Source: an uncultured Clostridia bacterium (GTDB taxonomy: Bacteria > Bacillota > Clostridia > Oscillospirales > Acutalibacteraceae). From it: 27,914 nucleotides of DNA. The position numbers and the translations under genes are program-made. Below are positions 1-7,142 of this stretch, piece by piece. Positions within the stretch are counted from its first letter, which is position 1, and every line of letters starts with the position of its first letter. Under the pieces are notes generated by a model that was not told the origin of the DNA, made no database searches, and worked only from the letters and a program-made list of their open reading frames with translations. Location of the stretch: the NCBI GenBank assembly GCA_945926705.1, contig CAMEMA010000002.1:1-27914 (forward strand). Direction: 5' to 3'.

Positions 1-294
1 TCTGTTTTCTATAATTTGAGTTATAGACAAGTATTACAGAGGATACAAATGCTGTGCGAAGAAAACCGTGTTACTTTTCGTTCAGTGCTTCCGTATAATA
101 CTTCTATAGAATGCTCGAAGTGCGGTCACATAGAAAAAGGAAATCGTTTAACACAGGAATCCTTTATTTGTCGGAACTGTGGCTATTCCGACAATGCTGA
201 TAATAATGCGAGTAAAGTGATACTGAAACGACTTACTACGGGTACTTATGGTTCCCGTTACAAACAAGAATATTTGGAGAAATATGCATGTTAA
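1..294 (+). CDS. tnpB: TnpB-type RNA-guided nuclease, C-terminal part (5' end outside window)
   Basis: The reading frame is open to the left edge, so this is the last ~97 residues of a larger protein. It shows the C-terminal zinc ribbon of IS200/IS605 TnpB: a CSKCG pair followed by a CRNCG pair about 20 residues later, then NADNNASK, matching the conserved NAD-NA stretch that carries the last RuvC catalytic aspartate. The segment before it (SYRQVLQRIQMLCEENRV) matches the usual helix ahead of the ribbon. Family knowledge: TnpB is an RNA-guided DNA endonuclease whose guide RNA normally comes from the 3' end of its own gene and flanking DNA. No TnpA transposase is visible here, and whether the protein is intact cannot be judged. 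An annotation as transposase or Cas12-like protein would refer to the same fold. Confidence 0.85.
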   Translation, partial: SVFYNLSYRQVLQRIQMLCEENRVTFRSVLPYNTSIECSKCGHIEKGNRLTQESFICRNCGYSDNADNNASKVILKRLTTGTYGSRYKQEYLEKYAC

Positions 295-440
295 ATTTCA
301 ACAATTATTTAAGGACGATATGGCAATTAAATGATTATTTTGTTTATCCCACAAAATGTTTTGCCATGCACAGGAAAACATATCAAAAGATGAACATAGA
401 TAAATTCTTGCAGCAAATTAATACATCTGATTCACAGTAA
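288..440 (+). CDS. Small ORF overlapping the end of tnpB (50 aa)
   Basis: ATG at 288 lies inside the last codons of tnpB, 8-12 nt after a GGAG, and the frame runs to TAA at 438-440. The product starts MLNFNNYLRTIWQLNDYF and is not recognised; it has no membrane segment and is mildly basic. Translational coupling to tnpB is possible. The same DNA is where a TnpB guide RNA would end, so the ORF may be fortuitous. A hairpin at 356-381 lies inside it. Confidence 0.35.
   Translation: MLNFNNYLRTIWQLNDYFVYPTKCFAMHRKTYQKMNIDKFLQQINTSDSQ
356..381 (+). other. Hairpin downstream of tnpB
   Basis: ATGTTTT (356-362) pairs with AAAACAT (375-381), with an additional inner CC/GG pair across a bulge. Its position just past the tnpB stop fits either a transposon right-end hairpin or a guide-RNA structure. 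No T-run follows it, so it is not a typical terminator. Between 440 and 562 I see only AT-rich sequence with a promoter-like motif. Confidence 0.35.
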
Positions 441-520
441 TGTTTCTTAAAATCTGTTTACATTTTTTAACAAAAAACTTCTTTAAAAAGTGTAACAAAA
501 TTTCCAAGTTTTACACAATA

Positions 521-529
521 TGATATACT
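521..529 (+). promoter_or_regulatory. Extended -10 promoter motif
   Basis: TGATATACT, with TTTCCA (4 of 6 to TTGACA) at 501-506 and a 17-nt spacer. It lies 33 nt before the ATG at 562 and is one of several copies of TGnTATWCT in the window. Confidence 0.5.
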
Positions 530-561
530 ATTTTTATCATAATCTTTTGGAGTATATAAAA

Positions 562-852
562 ATGAATCTACAAAATTTGGCAGATCGAATTTACTACTTT
601 ATCTTTAAAGAGTATTCTCCTTCTTATAAAAGAAGAATTTTAGTCAGACGTAATAAAATAAAACAGTGGAATAAGTTTGACATAATGCAGAATAAACTTA
701 TTCCATATTATAAAACCGTACTTTCTGCTGATCCCGATTACGCTTATTTTCCTGTATTACTGGATTCCGCGGCAAAGACATACGCTGAAACGGCTTTTAA
801 AGAAGCAGTGGAAGCAGGAAACTTAGATGAGTTATATATAATGATAACATAA
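562..852 (+). CDS. Hypothetical protein (96 aa)
   Basis: Product not recognised. The start at 562 is chosen because TTGGAG lies 7 nt upstream; a start at 520 would overlap the -10 promoter motif. The N-terminal half is basic and aromatic (MNLQNLADRIYYFIFKEYSP, then RRILVRRNKIKQ). The C-terminal half is a mixed helix ending in EAGNLDELYIMIT. There is no signal peptide or membrane segment. It is the first gene of a compact run (562-3053), with a strong RBS for the next gene directly after its stop. Confidence 0.65.
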   Translation: MNLQNLADRIYYFIFKEYSPSYKRRILVRRNKIKQWNKFDIMQNKLIPYYKTVLSADPDYAYFPVLLDSAAKTYAETAFKEAVEAGNLDELYIMIT

Positions 853-867
853 AAGGAGGTACAGACA

Positions 868-1470
868 GTGTTGACGTGTGTATTACAAAGATTAAAAGAG
901 AGATTACTTCCGGATAAGCTTTATTATTACGATATATTCCCGGTAGCCACGGGAACGGATTTAGACGGAGCCGATTATCACGGTATACATAGGTTTATAC
1001 TCAAAGACGATGATAACATCTTGTATGAAACTTCTTTCAACGTGTATGATTTTGTAAAGAATAAATCTTTTATAATCCCTGATGACGTGTATTATGACAA
1101 TCAATTCAAGTATCTACAGGATAAACAATATATAAGAGACTCACAATTCCATACAGCCATAGTAAATCATTGTTTGGGTCCTGCAAGAATAATACTCAAT
1201 AAGCCCTTGAAAGCCGATAAAACAGATTTTAATTTCGGTTCCGGACCTCACACCGAATATGCTTTTAAACTCAATCAAATAAAGAAGCAATTTCATATTC
1301 TTTCAGACGTAGCGGAAGAACTGAAATACATAAAAAAATCAGAGGAATTCAATAAGCTATATAAAGCTCTTTCAGATGATTATATCGCTCTTATTTCATT
1401 TCTTTCCGAACAAGCCAAAAATTATGTTTTAAAGAAAAGAGAAATAAAACGTGCTTTACGCAGAAAATAA
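868..1470 (+). CDS. Hypothetical protein (200 aa)
   Basis: Not recognised. GTG start at 868 follows AAAGGAGGT at the ideal distance, one of the best RBSs in the window. The first ~120 residues look like a beta-rich domain (YYYDIFPVATGTDLDGADYH); the C-terminal ~60 residues are helical and strongly basic, ending KKREIKRALRRK, which could bind nucleic acid. It overlaps the next gene by 20 bp, so the two are probably translated together. Confidence 0.7.
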   Translation: MLTCVLQRLKERLLPDKLYYYDIFPVATGTDLDGADYHGIHRFILKDDDNILYETSFNVYDFVKNKSFIIPDDVYYDNQFKYLQDKQYIRDSQFHTAIVNHCLGPARIILNKPLKADKTDFNFGSGPHTEYAFKLNQIKKQFHILSDVAEELKYIKKSEEFNKLYKALSDDYIALISFLSEQAKNYVLKKREIKRALRRK

Positions 1471-2170
1471 ATCCGTCTTACGACAGGTATTATCAGATAT
1501 AAAGAGTAATAAAGCGGAGTTGATAGAGCTTTCCAAATCAGGCTTTATGTATCGTGTTATTATAGAAGACGACTTGTATTTAGCCGTAACAGATATTTCT
1601 CATATCAAAATAACCGATATTATCCCTGATAATCCTGATATAATTCCCACCAAAAGGAAATACACGGATATTTATTACATAAAATATTTGTTTAAGCAAT
1701 ATAAAAGACATTTGTTTGACACATATCATATAAAAGCAAGGCAATTAAGTTGCGAGTATTGTAAATCCAAGCACGTATTATTCAACTTACGGGATTTTAC
1801 CGTGCATTGTCTTGACTGCAATAAAATCATCAACTTAACCGATTACGGAGATGTGGCTTTAAAGTTATATGACATGGAGCTTAAAGAACCTGTAAAACAA
1901 TGTATACAACTTTCGTATGAACTTCATGCCATGCTTTATTCCATGAATACGGAAGTAACTCTGAACATAAAAGATAATCCTTGTACAATCAAAGCGTATG
2001 ATAAAGATTTATTTATTATTATGTATGGTAATCAATCGGTTAGAGCAAATAAAACGGATTGGCTTGCAGTAACTTCTGCATATAATCCGGTGATAATTTC
2101 TTCGGAAGTGATGAATGAGCAATACAGTATACGTGAAACTTCCGATAACGAAGAAGGATTAATTACATGA
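1451..2170 (+). CDS. Hypothetical protein with internal zinc-ribbon-like motif (239 aa)
   Basis: Not recognised overall. GTG start inside the end of the previous gene; its RBS is weak, which fits coupled translation. A CEYC pair near residue 102 and a CLDC pair about 20 residues later form a treble-clef or zinc-ribbon pattern after a basic stretch (KYLFKQYKRHLFDTYHIKAR). This suggests metal-supported nucleic-acid or protein binding. The flanking regions are beta-rich. It is followed by an ATGA overlap with the next gene. Confidence 0.7.
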   Translation: MLYAENKSVLRQVLSDIKSNKAELIELSKSGFMYRVIIEDDLYLAVTDISHIKITDIIPDNPDIIPTKRKYTDIYYIKYLFKQYKRHLFDTYHIKARQLSCEYCKSKHVLFNLRDFTVHCLDCNKIINLTDYGDVALKLYDMELKEPVKQCIQLSYELHAMLYSMNTEVTLNIKDNPCTIKAYDKDLFIIMYGNQSVRANKTDWLAVTSAYNPVIISSEVMNEQYSIRETSDNEEGLIT

Positions 2171-2523
2171 ATTTGGATTACAGGAATTTATCTTTAGACA
2201 ATGAACCCGATATTCCTTTTTATAGAGTGAATAAAATTCCCGTTCCCGATAATACAAGATGTACGGATTGTTATTTTTTCAAAAATGAATTTTGTTTGGC
2301 TAACAATATGAGTTTATCAGGTAATACTGCTTCATGTACGGATTTTATACACAAGAAAACTGATTTGTCAGGAAAAACTTTTATACGGGATGAATTAGGT
2401 AACATGAGAATAACGGAATCTTATGATATTCCCGTAATACAAGCAGATATAATACAATCATCTCCCGGTAAAGAAAAACTGAAGCTTTCTGATATAATAG
2501 CTAGTGATGACAACACAGTATAA
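2167..2523 (+). CDS. Hypothetical cysteine-rich protein (118 aa)
   Basis: Starts at an ATGA overlap with the preceding stop. Residues ~32-60 hold a compact cysteine set (CTDCYFFKNEFC, then a fourth Cys in SCTDF), a pattern seen in small metal-binding or Fe-S-like modules of phage proteins. The C-terminal part is acidic and probably extended. No catalytic motif is visible. It appears to form an operon with the 868 and 1451 genes and the HAD gene that follows 14 bp later. Confidence 0.7.
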   Translation: MNLDYRNLSLDNEPDIPFYRVNKIPVPDNTRCTDCYFFKNEFCLANNMSLSGNTASCTDFIHKKTDLSGKTFIRDELGNMRITESYDIPVIQADIIQSSPGKEKLKLSDIIASDDNTV

Positions 2524-2537
2524 GGAGTTATGAACTT

Positions 2538-3053
2538 ATGAAAAAAAGAACTATTGTCATAATAGATTTAGACGGAGTATTTTTTGATTCTCATGGCATA
2601 TATAAAAGAATAAAAAAACTTACTGAAAATTTCGATAAACAAGTTGAACTTTATACAGAATATCTTGATAAACTCGAGCCAAACAGATGGTGCCCGGAAC
2701 TTATTTGTAATTTGATAGTTAATCATAAAATTTGTTTTGTAACTGCCCGATCGGATAAGTATTTTGATATAACAGATACTTCTGTTGCTAAAGAACTTAT
2801 AGATTACGCTTCCGTTTATCATTCTCATCTCACTCTTGAACAAATAAATAACTATGACATTTTTATGAGAAAATCCGATGATTATTCTTCTGATACGGAA
2901 TATAAAAAATCGGTATTAAATGATTTAATTGAAGAATACGATGTAATATTTGCACTGGATGATGACCCCGATATAAGTAAAATGTATTATTTGAACGGAA
3001 TTCCTTCATTGAATGTTTTGGGATTACATGAGAACGTTCAGAATGGATTTTAA
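2538..3053 (+). CDS. HAD-family phosphatase, polynucleotide-phosphatase-like
   Basis: Motif I is DLDGVFFDS (residues 10-18, nucleophile D10 and general acid D12). Motif II is VTARSD near residue 70. After a lysine-bearing segment (EYKKSVLNDLIEE), motif IV is LDDDPD near residue 139. The layout, with MRKSDD then a Lys and a late DDD, resembles the phosphatase domain of T4 polynucleotide kinase/phosphatase and related phage HAD proteins. Family role: removal of phosphate from nucleic-acid ends or nucleotides. No kinase domain is fused. Substrate is inferred; a general nucleotidase is the alternative. Confidence 0.8.
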   Translation: MKKRTIVIIDLDGVFFDSHGIYKRIKKLTENFDKQVELYTEYLDKLEPNRWCPELICNLIVNHKICFVTARSDKYFDITDTSVAKELIDYASVYHSHLTLEQINNYDIFMRKSDDYSSDTEYKKSVLNDLIEEYDVIFALDDDPDISKMYYLNGIPSLNVLGLHENVQNGF

Positions 3054-3160
3054 GAAGCTTTTTAACTCAAGGGGATATATTTATACCTTTTAATCAGAAA
3101 AACTTCACTACGTTTATTCTGTGAGTTCTGACGGAGTATATTTATCATTCACAAACTTTT

Positions 3161-3169
3161 TGATATACT
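3161..3169 (+). promoter_or_regulatory. Extended -10 promoter motif
   Basis: TGATATACT 26 nt upstream of the ATG at 3195; the -35 region (TTTATC, 3141-3146) is poor. It lies in a ~140-nt gap after the HAD gene. Confidence 0.5.
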
Positions 3170-3194
3170 ATATGAAGAAATAAGGAGATATTTT

Positions 3195-3338
3195 ATGACA
3201 GAACAAGTGGATGTGCTAGACAGAAACGGAAATATAATATTTGTGGATTTTGATGAGTGGTTGAAGAATAAAGCATTATATGATTACAGACTTTCAAAAT
3301 ACATGAGAAACAGAGATTATAATAAAGAAAAAATCTAA
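3195..3338 (+). CDS. Small hypothetical protein (47 aa)
   Basis: ATG at 3195 follows TAAGGAG with 7-nt spacing, and an extended -10 motif stands just upstream. The product (MTEQVDVLDRNGNIIFVDFD, then a basic tail) is soluble and not recognised. A rho-independent terminator begins 34 nt after its stop, so it looks like a one-gene transcription unit. RBS, promoter and terminator together make it credible despite its length. Confidence 0.65.
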   Translation: MTEQVDVLDRNGNIIFVDFDEWLKNKALYDYRLSKYMRNRDYNKEKI

Positions 3339-3372
3339 TTAAATATACCCACTATCTTATATTCGTATATAC

Positions 3373-3402
3373 AAAGTCCTTATTATAGGACTTTTTCTTT
3401 TT
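3373..3402 (+). terminator. Rho-independent terminator
   Basis: AAAGTCCT (3373-3380) and AGGACTTT (3387-3394) form an 8-bp stem with a 6-nt loop, followed by a T-rich tract (TTCTTTTT). The T-tract is also the start of the repeated 66-bp element. Confidence 0.8.
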
Positions 3403-3458
3403 GCAGATTTCCTGAACGATAAAACTCAATTTTAATTTGTACCATAAGGTACAAATTC
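3393..3458 (+). promoter_or_regulatory. Repeated 66-bp upstream element, copy 1, with perfect inverted repeat
   Basis: Matches 4839-4904 at all but one position. It ends in AATTTGTACC (3434-3443), ATAA, GGTACAAATT (3448-3457), a perfect 10-bp inverted repeat, 15 nt before the ATG at 3473. Both copies directly follow a terminator and directly precede a gene, so they are probably cis-regulatory: an operator, a phage-specific promoter or a 5' RNA hairpin. Confidence 0.7.
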
Positions 3459-3472
3459 CGAAAGATAAATAA

Positions 3473-4129
3473 ATGTCGGCCAAAGATTATTTAGACAGAC
3501 TATATGAAGAAACAGGGAATCAAACAGCTTCGATTAAGAAGTATTATCATGATGAGAAAAATTTTTATGATTGTGTTTTAATCGGAGTAAGAACAGCAGA
3601 CAGACAAAAATTAGTCAGGACTTGCAGACAACGTTTAGAATCTTATATATCTCAAGGCTTATTTAATACGGCAGATGTAGGAGCATTTTTATGCATTATA
3701 GGATATAATGACCCTTCCGTTAAAACTTCATTCAAAGACAGATTTATTGATTTATGTGAGAAGTATTTAGTAGAATATGATAATAAAAATCCTCATTGTG
3801 TAAGATGGTGCATAAGCATTTGTTATATGTTGGGTGAAATATTTAATGATGTTTGTTGGTACAAAAGATGTTTGGTTTATGACTTTACGGAATTTCATCC
3901 TACCATACTCACCAAACAATTAAGTGCATGTAAAATAATGGCATTGAGAGATAAAAACGCAGATTTTAAAAAGATATGTGAATATGGGCTATCATTGGTG
4001 GACAAAGTGAGATTGTTTAATTATACGGAAATTTTCGGTACGCCCGGATTAAGATATGATACGGGATATAAAGAAATGTCTGCTGTGCTAAAATTAGCAC
4101 AGGAATTATGCAAAATTTTAAATGAATAG
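3473..4129 (+). CDS. Hypothetical helical protein (218 aa)
   Basis: Not recognised. ATG at 3473, directly after repeat element copy 1, with only a weak GA-rich RBS (GAAAGATAAATAA). Composition is all-helical with several cysteines (RWCISICYMLGE), resembling an alpha-solenoid or four-helix phage protein. It has no membrane segment long enough to be convincing. Its stop overlaps an upstream in-frame ATG of the next gene, but that gene's real RBS lies further down. Confidence 0.65.
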   Translation: MSAKDYLDRLYEETGNQTASIKKYYHDEKNFYDCVLIGVRTADRQKLVRTCRQRLESYISQGLFNTADVGAFLCIIGYNDPSVKTSFKDRFIDLCEKYLVEYDNKNPHCVRWCISICYMLGEIFNDVCWYKRCLVYDFTEFHPTILTKQLSACKIMALRDKNADFKKICEYGLSLVDKVRLFNYTEIFGTPGLRYDTGYKEMSAVLKLAQELCKILNE

Positions 4130-4166
4130 AATTTTAGTTTTTAAATATAAAACAGAAGGAGGAAAT

Positions 4167-4760
4167 ATGAGTAGTCTTGTAAGAATCAATGAAATGTTGA
4201 AGGAAGCTTTGAGTGAAATTTCCGATGACACCAAACAAAGAGTTTTAGCCAAAAGAAAAGCCAATGCAGATAAAGCAGTTTCTAAGTTAAATAAATCTCT
4301 TAAATTAATGGCTAAAAAAGATATAGGAACTCCCAAAGAAATTAAAATAACAATGACTTACGGTAGCGCAGATGTATATAAAGATAGTTATGAGGAAGGA
4401 GAATTAGGCCACGCAAATTATTGGAATAATGACAGAGCTCATTCGTTTACTCTTGTATTGGATAATTCTTTAGCAGATACATTGACAGAGGAAATGGGAG
4501 AATATTTATATTGTCCTTGGATTACGAAAGACGATATAGTGATAATAGTTGAAGGAGATGACAATATAAGATTAGACTTTTCTACTCTGGAAAATGAGGA
4601 GGGTAATGAGCCCTTTGACTCTGAATGGAAAGATTATAAAGCAGGTAAAATAAATCTTTATGCAGTATATGCATCTATACGTACTGAAATAGCAGAAGGA
4701 GATAAACCGTATTTTATTCAGGCTTGCAGAAAAGCAGGAATATATGTAGAAGAAGTTTAA
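4167..4760 (+). CDS. Hypothetical protein with short leader-like helix (197 aa)
   Basis: The start at 4167 is chosen because AGAAGGAGG lies just upstream; an in-frame ATG at 4122 overlaps the previous gene and lacks such a site. The first residues, MSSLVRINEMLKEALSEIS, resemble the short amphipathic leaders seen at 12457 and 15672. This is weaker than the main tag family. A lysine-rich helix (KQRVLAKRKANADKAVSKLN) follows, then a mixed alpha/beta domain rich in acidic residues. No enzyme motif was found. A terminator and repeat element copy 2 follow. Confidence 0.65.
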   Translation: MSSLVRINEMLKEALSEISDDTKQRVLAKRKANADKAVSKLNKSLKLMAKKDIGTPKEIKITMTYGSADVYKDSYEEGELGHANYWNNDRAHSFTLVLDNSLADTLTEEMGEYLYCPWITKDDIVIIVEGDDNIRLDFSTLENEEGNEPFDSEWKDYKAGKINLYAVYASIRTEIAEGDKPYFIQACRKAGIYVEEV

Positions 4761-4819
4761 TTTATATTAAAAAATATTTCGTTTTTCATACCCTTTTTCT
4801 TAATAATTTTAAATGCTTA

Positions 4820-4848
4820 AAGAGCCCGTAATAAGGGCTTTTCTTTTT
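4820..4848 (+). terminator. Rho-independent terminator
   Basis: AAGAGCCC (4820-4827) pairs with GGGCTTTT (4835-4842), with one G-T wobble and a 7-nt loop, followed by CTTTTT. It terminates the 4167 gene and runs into repeat element copy 2, as at 3373-3402. Confidence 0.75.
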
Positions 4849-4904
4849 GCAAATTTCCTGAACGATAAAACTCAATTTTAATTTGTACCATAAGGTACAA
4901 ATTC
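4839..4904 (+). promoter_or_regulatory. Repeated 66-bp upstream element, copy 2, with perfect inverted repeat
   Basis: Single mismatch to copy 1 (3393-3458). The inverted repeat arms are AATTTGTACC (4880-4889) and GGTACAAATT (4894-4903), with the same ATAA loop, 14 nt before the ATG at 4918. It introduces the distal-tail gene block, so it may mark genes expressed together with 3473. Confidence 0.7.
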
Positions 4905-4917
4905 AAGGTAAAGAAAT

Positions 4918-5247
4918 ATGACACAGGTGATTCAGAATAAACCGATAGTGATTATAAAAGGAGATGATTCTAATTTTTGCAATAATACTATTCGATTAAA
5001 CATACAAGTAGAAAATCAAAATGATTTAACAGGATTTTTTGCAGTATTTCAACTTCAATGTATCACATTCACCTTTTCGAATGTTTCGGCAGGATATGTT
5101 GATTTGATATTTGACGGTTTTAAAACCAAACATCTTATTACAGGGAGATGTAACGGTTATTTGAAATTATATGATTCCGAAAACAGGTGCAGAACTTCGG
5201 GAGCCATAGAATTTATAGTGAAGTCACAGGAGGTATGTGATACATGA
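4918..5247 (+). CDS. Predicted tail/baseplate-associated beta protein (109 aa)
   Basis: Beta-sandwich-like sequence (IIKGDDSNFCNNTIRLNIQV, later FQLQCITFTFSNVSAGYVDL) resembling the short N-terminal domains of upper-baseplate or fibre-anchoring proteins that begin receptor-binding modules in Firmicutes phages. First gene of the block 4918-7960. Its stop overlaps the next start (ATGA) and it carries an internal AGGAGG for that start. The family assignment is by pattern only; it could be another small structural protein. Confidence 0.6.
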   Translation: MTQVIQNKPIVIIKGDDSNFCNNTIRLNIQVENQNDLTGFFAVFQLQCITFTFSNVSAGYVDLIFDGFKTKHLITGRCNGYLKLYDSENRCRTSGAIEFIVKSQEVCDT

Positions 5248-5309
5248 CCCAAGAAATAACGGTTATATTTGAGGATTCAAGTCAGACAATTACTATCTTG
5301 TATAATTGA
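5244..5309 (+). CDS. Mini-ORF (21 aa) in the tail block
   Basis: ATG overlaps the previous stop (ATGA) and follows CAGGAGG by 9 nt, an excellent coupled start. The product, MTQEITVIFEDSSQTITILYN, ends at TGA 5307-5309. It begins like its upstream neighbour (MTQ followed by a beta strand), so it may be a truncated duplicate or a real micro-protein. Thirty-one bases then separate it from the next ATG. Confidence 0.45.
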   Translation: MTQEITVIFEDSSQTITILYN

Positions 5310-5340
5310 AACTTTAATTTTTGATAAAAGGAAATTAAGC

Positions 5341-5589
5341 ATGGCTACTAAACAATTTGCTATCACAAATAAAGACTGGTATATATTAACGGGATTAACC
5401 GATAATTCGGGATATTATATTCAAAGCCAATCTCCTGAAGGAGTTATATGGTATACTCAATCTTCTGAGGCTCCCACAGAAAACGTAGGGGTAAAAGATT
5501 ATTGGCATAAGTTTGTTAAAAGACCCGGTGAAAATGTATATCTGAGAGTTATTAATCCTCCGATTAATATACACATGGAGGAAATATAA
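5341..5589 (+). CDS. Small structural-type protein (82 aa)
   Basis: The start at 5341 is chosen for its RBS (AAAGGAAATTAAGC) and because an upstream in-frame start would overlap the mini-ORF. The product (MATKQFAITNKDWYILTGLT... YWHKFVKRPGENVYLRVINP) is beta-rich, resembling small baseplate or tail accessory proteins where a strand-rich body ends in Y-L-R. No firm family. Only two bases separate its stop from the next start. Confidence 0.6.
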   Translation: MATKQFAITNKDWYILTGLTDNSGYYIQSQSPEGVIWYTQSSEAPTENVGVKDYWHKFVKRPGENVYLRVINPPINIHMEEI

Positions 5590-5591
5590 TT

Positions 5592-6101
5592 ATGGCAGAT
5601 TTATTACCTTCAGGTGGTTCAGGAAATGCTTCCGCTCTAATAGCGGAACATAATGACAGCAAACAGGCACATACTTATATACAACAGCAGATAGACGCTT
5701 TGACAGGTTCTTCAGACGTAACTGATATAGTCGGAACATATACTGATTTAATAGACTATGATACTACACATTTGAAAGATAACGATATAATTAAAGTTAT
5801 TTCCGATAACACTCACAGCGATGCTTCTTCTTATTACAGATGGATTAAATCGGGTGATATAGGTTCTTGGAGTTATATAGGAAGTGAAGGACCTTATTAT
5901 ACAAAATCAGAAGCTAATGAGCAGTTTATAGCACAAAGTAATATTCAAACTTCTTTCGGAGAAACTTTATCGGATGAAAAAGTACCGTCCGAAAAGCTTA
6001 CAAAAGATACCATAGATAATTTGGCTAATCAATTTCAGGTAGTGAATGCACTACCCGCAACTCCCGATGCCACAACTTATTATTTCGTATTGGAGCAATA
6101 A
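5592..6101 (+). CDS. Tail-fibre/receptor-binding-type protein (169 aa)
   Basis: RBS GGAGGAAATATAATT precedes the ATG. The N terminus contains LIAEHNDSKQAHTYIQQQID, a phrase typical of phage tail-fibre connector proteins. A central beta segment (YYRWIKSGDIGSWSYIG) and YYTKSEANEQF follow, the latter resembling trimeric fibre coiled-coil entries (YYTK-x-E). It probably links the receptor-binding proteins that follow to the baseplate. The protein is short for a full fibre, so function may be shared across 5592, 6105 and the adhesin. Confidence 0.7.
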   Translation: MADLLPSGGSGNASALIAEHNDSKQAHTYIQQQIDALTGSSDVTDIVGTYTDLIDYDTTHLKDNDIIKVISDNTHSDASSYYRWIKSGDIGSWSYIGSEGPYYTKSEANEQFIAQSNIQTSFGETLSDEKVPSEKLTKDTIDNLANQFQVVNALPATPDATTYYFVLEQ

Positions 6102-6104
6102 ACC

Positions 6105-6329
6105 TTGAGCATATATTACGGTAATCAAGAAATAGATGAAGTTTATTACGGTAACCAAAAAGTAAGCGAGATTTATTACGGTAATCGCTTGATATATCAA
6201 AGTTTGGTGCCGCAAGAAGTAGACATAAGCGGTTATAACTATGATATAGACAGTAAATTAAGAGTGAAATTTACAAAATACACGGGAACGGGAGTTAATC
6301 CCAAAACCCCTAACATTATAGAGGTATAA
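6105..6329 (+). CDS. Small tail protein with YYGN repeats (74 aa)
   Basis: TTG start after TTGGAG with 9-nt spacing; no ATG is available. The first 30 residues contain three copies of YYGN plus a hydrophobic strand (YYGNQEIDEV, YYGNQKVSEI, YYGNRLIYQ). This short strand-turn repeat is common at the start of Firmicutes phage fibre or adhesin proteins. The stop is followed six bases later by the ATG of the LRR-like adhesin. The two may once have been one protein, since YYGN modules often form the N terminus of such adhesins. Confidence 0.65.
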   Translation: MSIYYGNQEIDEVYYGNQKVSEIYYGNRLIYQSLVPQEVDISGYNYDIDSKLRVKFTKYTGTGVNPKTPNIIEV

Positions 6330-6335
6330 GAAGAT

Positions 6336-7142
6336 ATGGTTTTATGTACTAAAATAGAAATTCAGAATAATTGTTATTCTAATAATCCTAATATAGTGAA
6401 CGTTAATACAAATAACGTTCCTTTTGTCAATAATGATGCTTCTTATGCTTTTTACAACTGTAACGCTGTTAAAAATGTATACAATCTTAATCCAAATATT
6501 ACAAATATGTCACATGCATTTGAAATTACTGTGCAAGGTAATACTTATATAAGTTTGTATGGGAATAACATAAGTTTACCTTCTTCTTTACAAGATGCTT
6601 CTTGCATGTTTAGAAACAGGAGTACGTGGGTTGATTCTCATATAACGTTACCAAGTTCTATAACAAATGCTTATAAAATGTTTGACGCTTGCTTTCATTT
6701 AAAAAATACACTCGGGGAAATGACACATTGTGCTAATATGCGCAGTATGTATGCGTGGTCTTATAATATTACGAATAACGCTTTTAATTTGGCTAATTAT
6801 ACTGCAAGTCAAGCTGAAGACATAGACATGTCAGAGATGTTTCGAAATTGTCTCACATTAACTTATGCAAGACCTTTACCTGCTAATGTAACTAATTTGG
6901 CCTATACTTTTTCAGATACATATTTAATAACCAATTTAACCATTCCGAATAAAGTTATAAATATGTGCAGGTGTTTTAGAAATTCTCACGTTACAACTGT
7001 GGCTACTCTACCTGATTCAGTAGAGGACATAAGTTACTGTTATAATGGTTGTTCTTATATAACCAGTACATCCGTCACTATACCTTCTATGTTATTAACG
7101 CTTCTTATGCTTTTTGTCCCGGAAATAATATTGCAACTATAA
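6336..7142 (+). CDS. LRR-like (DUF285/BspA-type) adhesin, N-terminal fragment before a frameshift
   Basis: Built of degenerate 20-25-residue repeats with the pattern (L/I)P-x-x-(V/I/L)-x-(N/D)-x-x-x-x-F followed by a Cys-Asn/Cys-x-x-L turn. Examples are LPSSITNAYKMF, LPANVTNLAYTF and IPNKVINMCRCF. The family (BspA/DUF285-like surface repeats) is associated with adhesion; in this tail block it is a probable receptor-binding protein. After VTIPS (about 7088) the repeat pattern stops in this frame and ends with an unrelated 14-residue tail. It continues perfectly in the -1 frame, so this gene and 7049-7960 are two halves of one ~540-residue protein. Confidence 0.75.
   Translation: MVLCTKIEIQNNCYSNNPNIVNVNTNNVPFVNNDASYAFYNCNAVKNVYNLNPNITNMSHAFEITVQGNTYISLYGNNISLPSSLQDASCMFRNRSTWVDSHITLPSSITNAYKMFDACFHLKNTLGEMTHCANMRSMYAWSYNITNNAFNLANYTASQAEDIDMSEMFRNCLTLTYARPLPANVTNLAYTFSDTYLITNLTIPNKVINMCRCFRNSHVTTVATLPDSVEDISYCYNGCSYITSTSVTIPSMLLTLLMLFVPEIILQL

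Noticed and set aside
2568..2843. Minus-strand ORFs such as this one, 8318-8575, 8588-8983, 21380-21803, 21909-22160 and 27577-27816
   Set aside because: All lie antisense to strongly supported + strand genes, have Phe/Ile/Ser-rich translations typical of reversed AT-rich coding DNA, and lack RBSs and any family signal.
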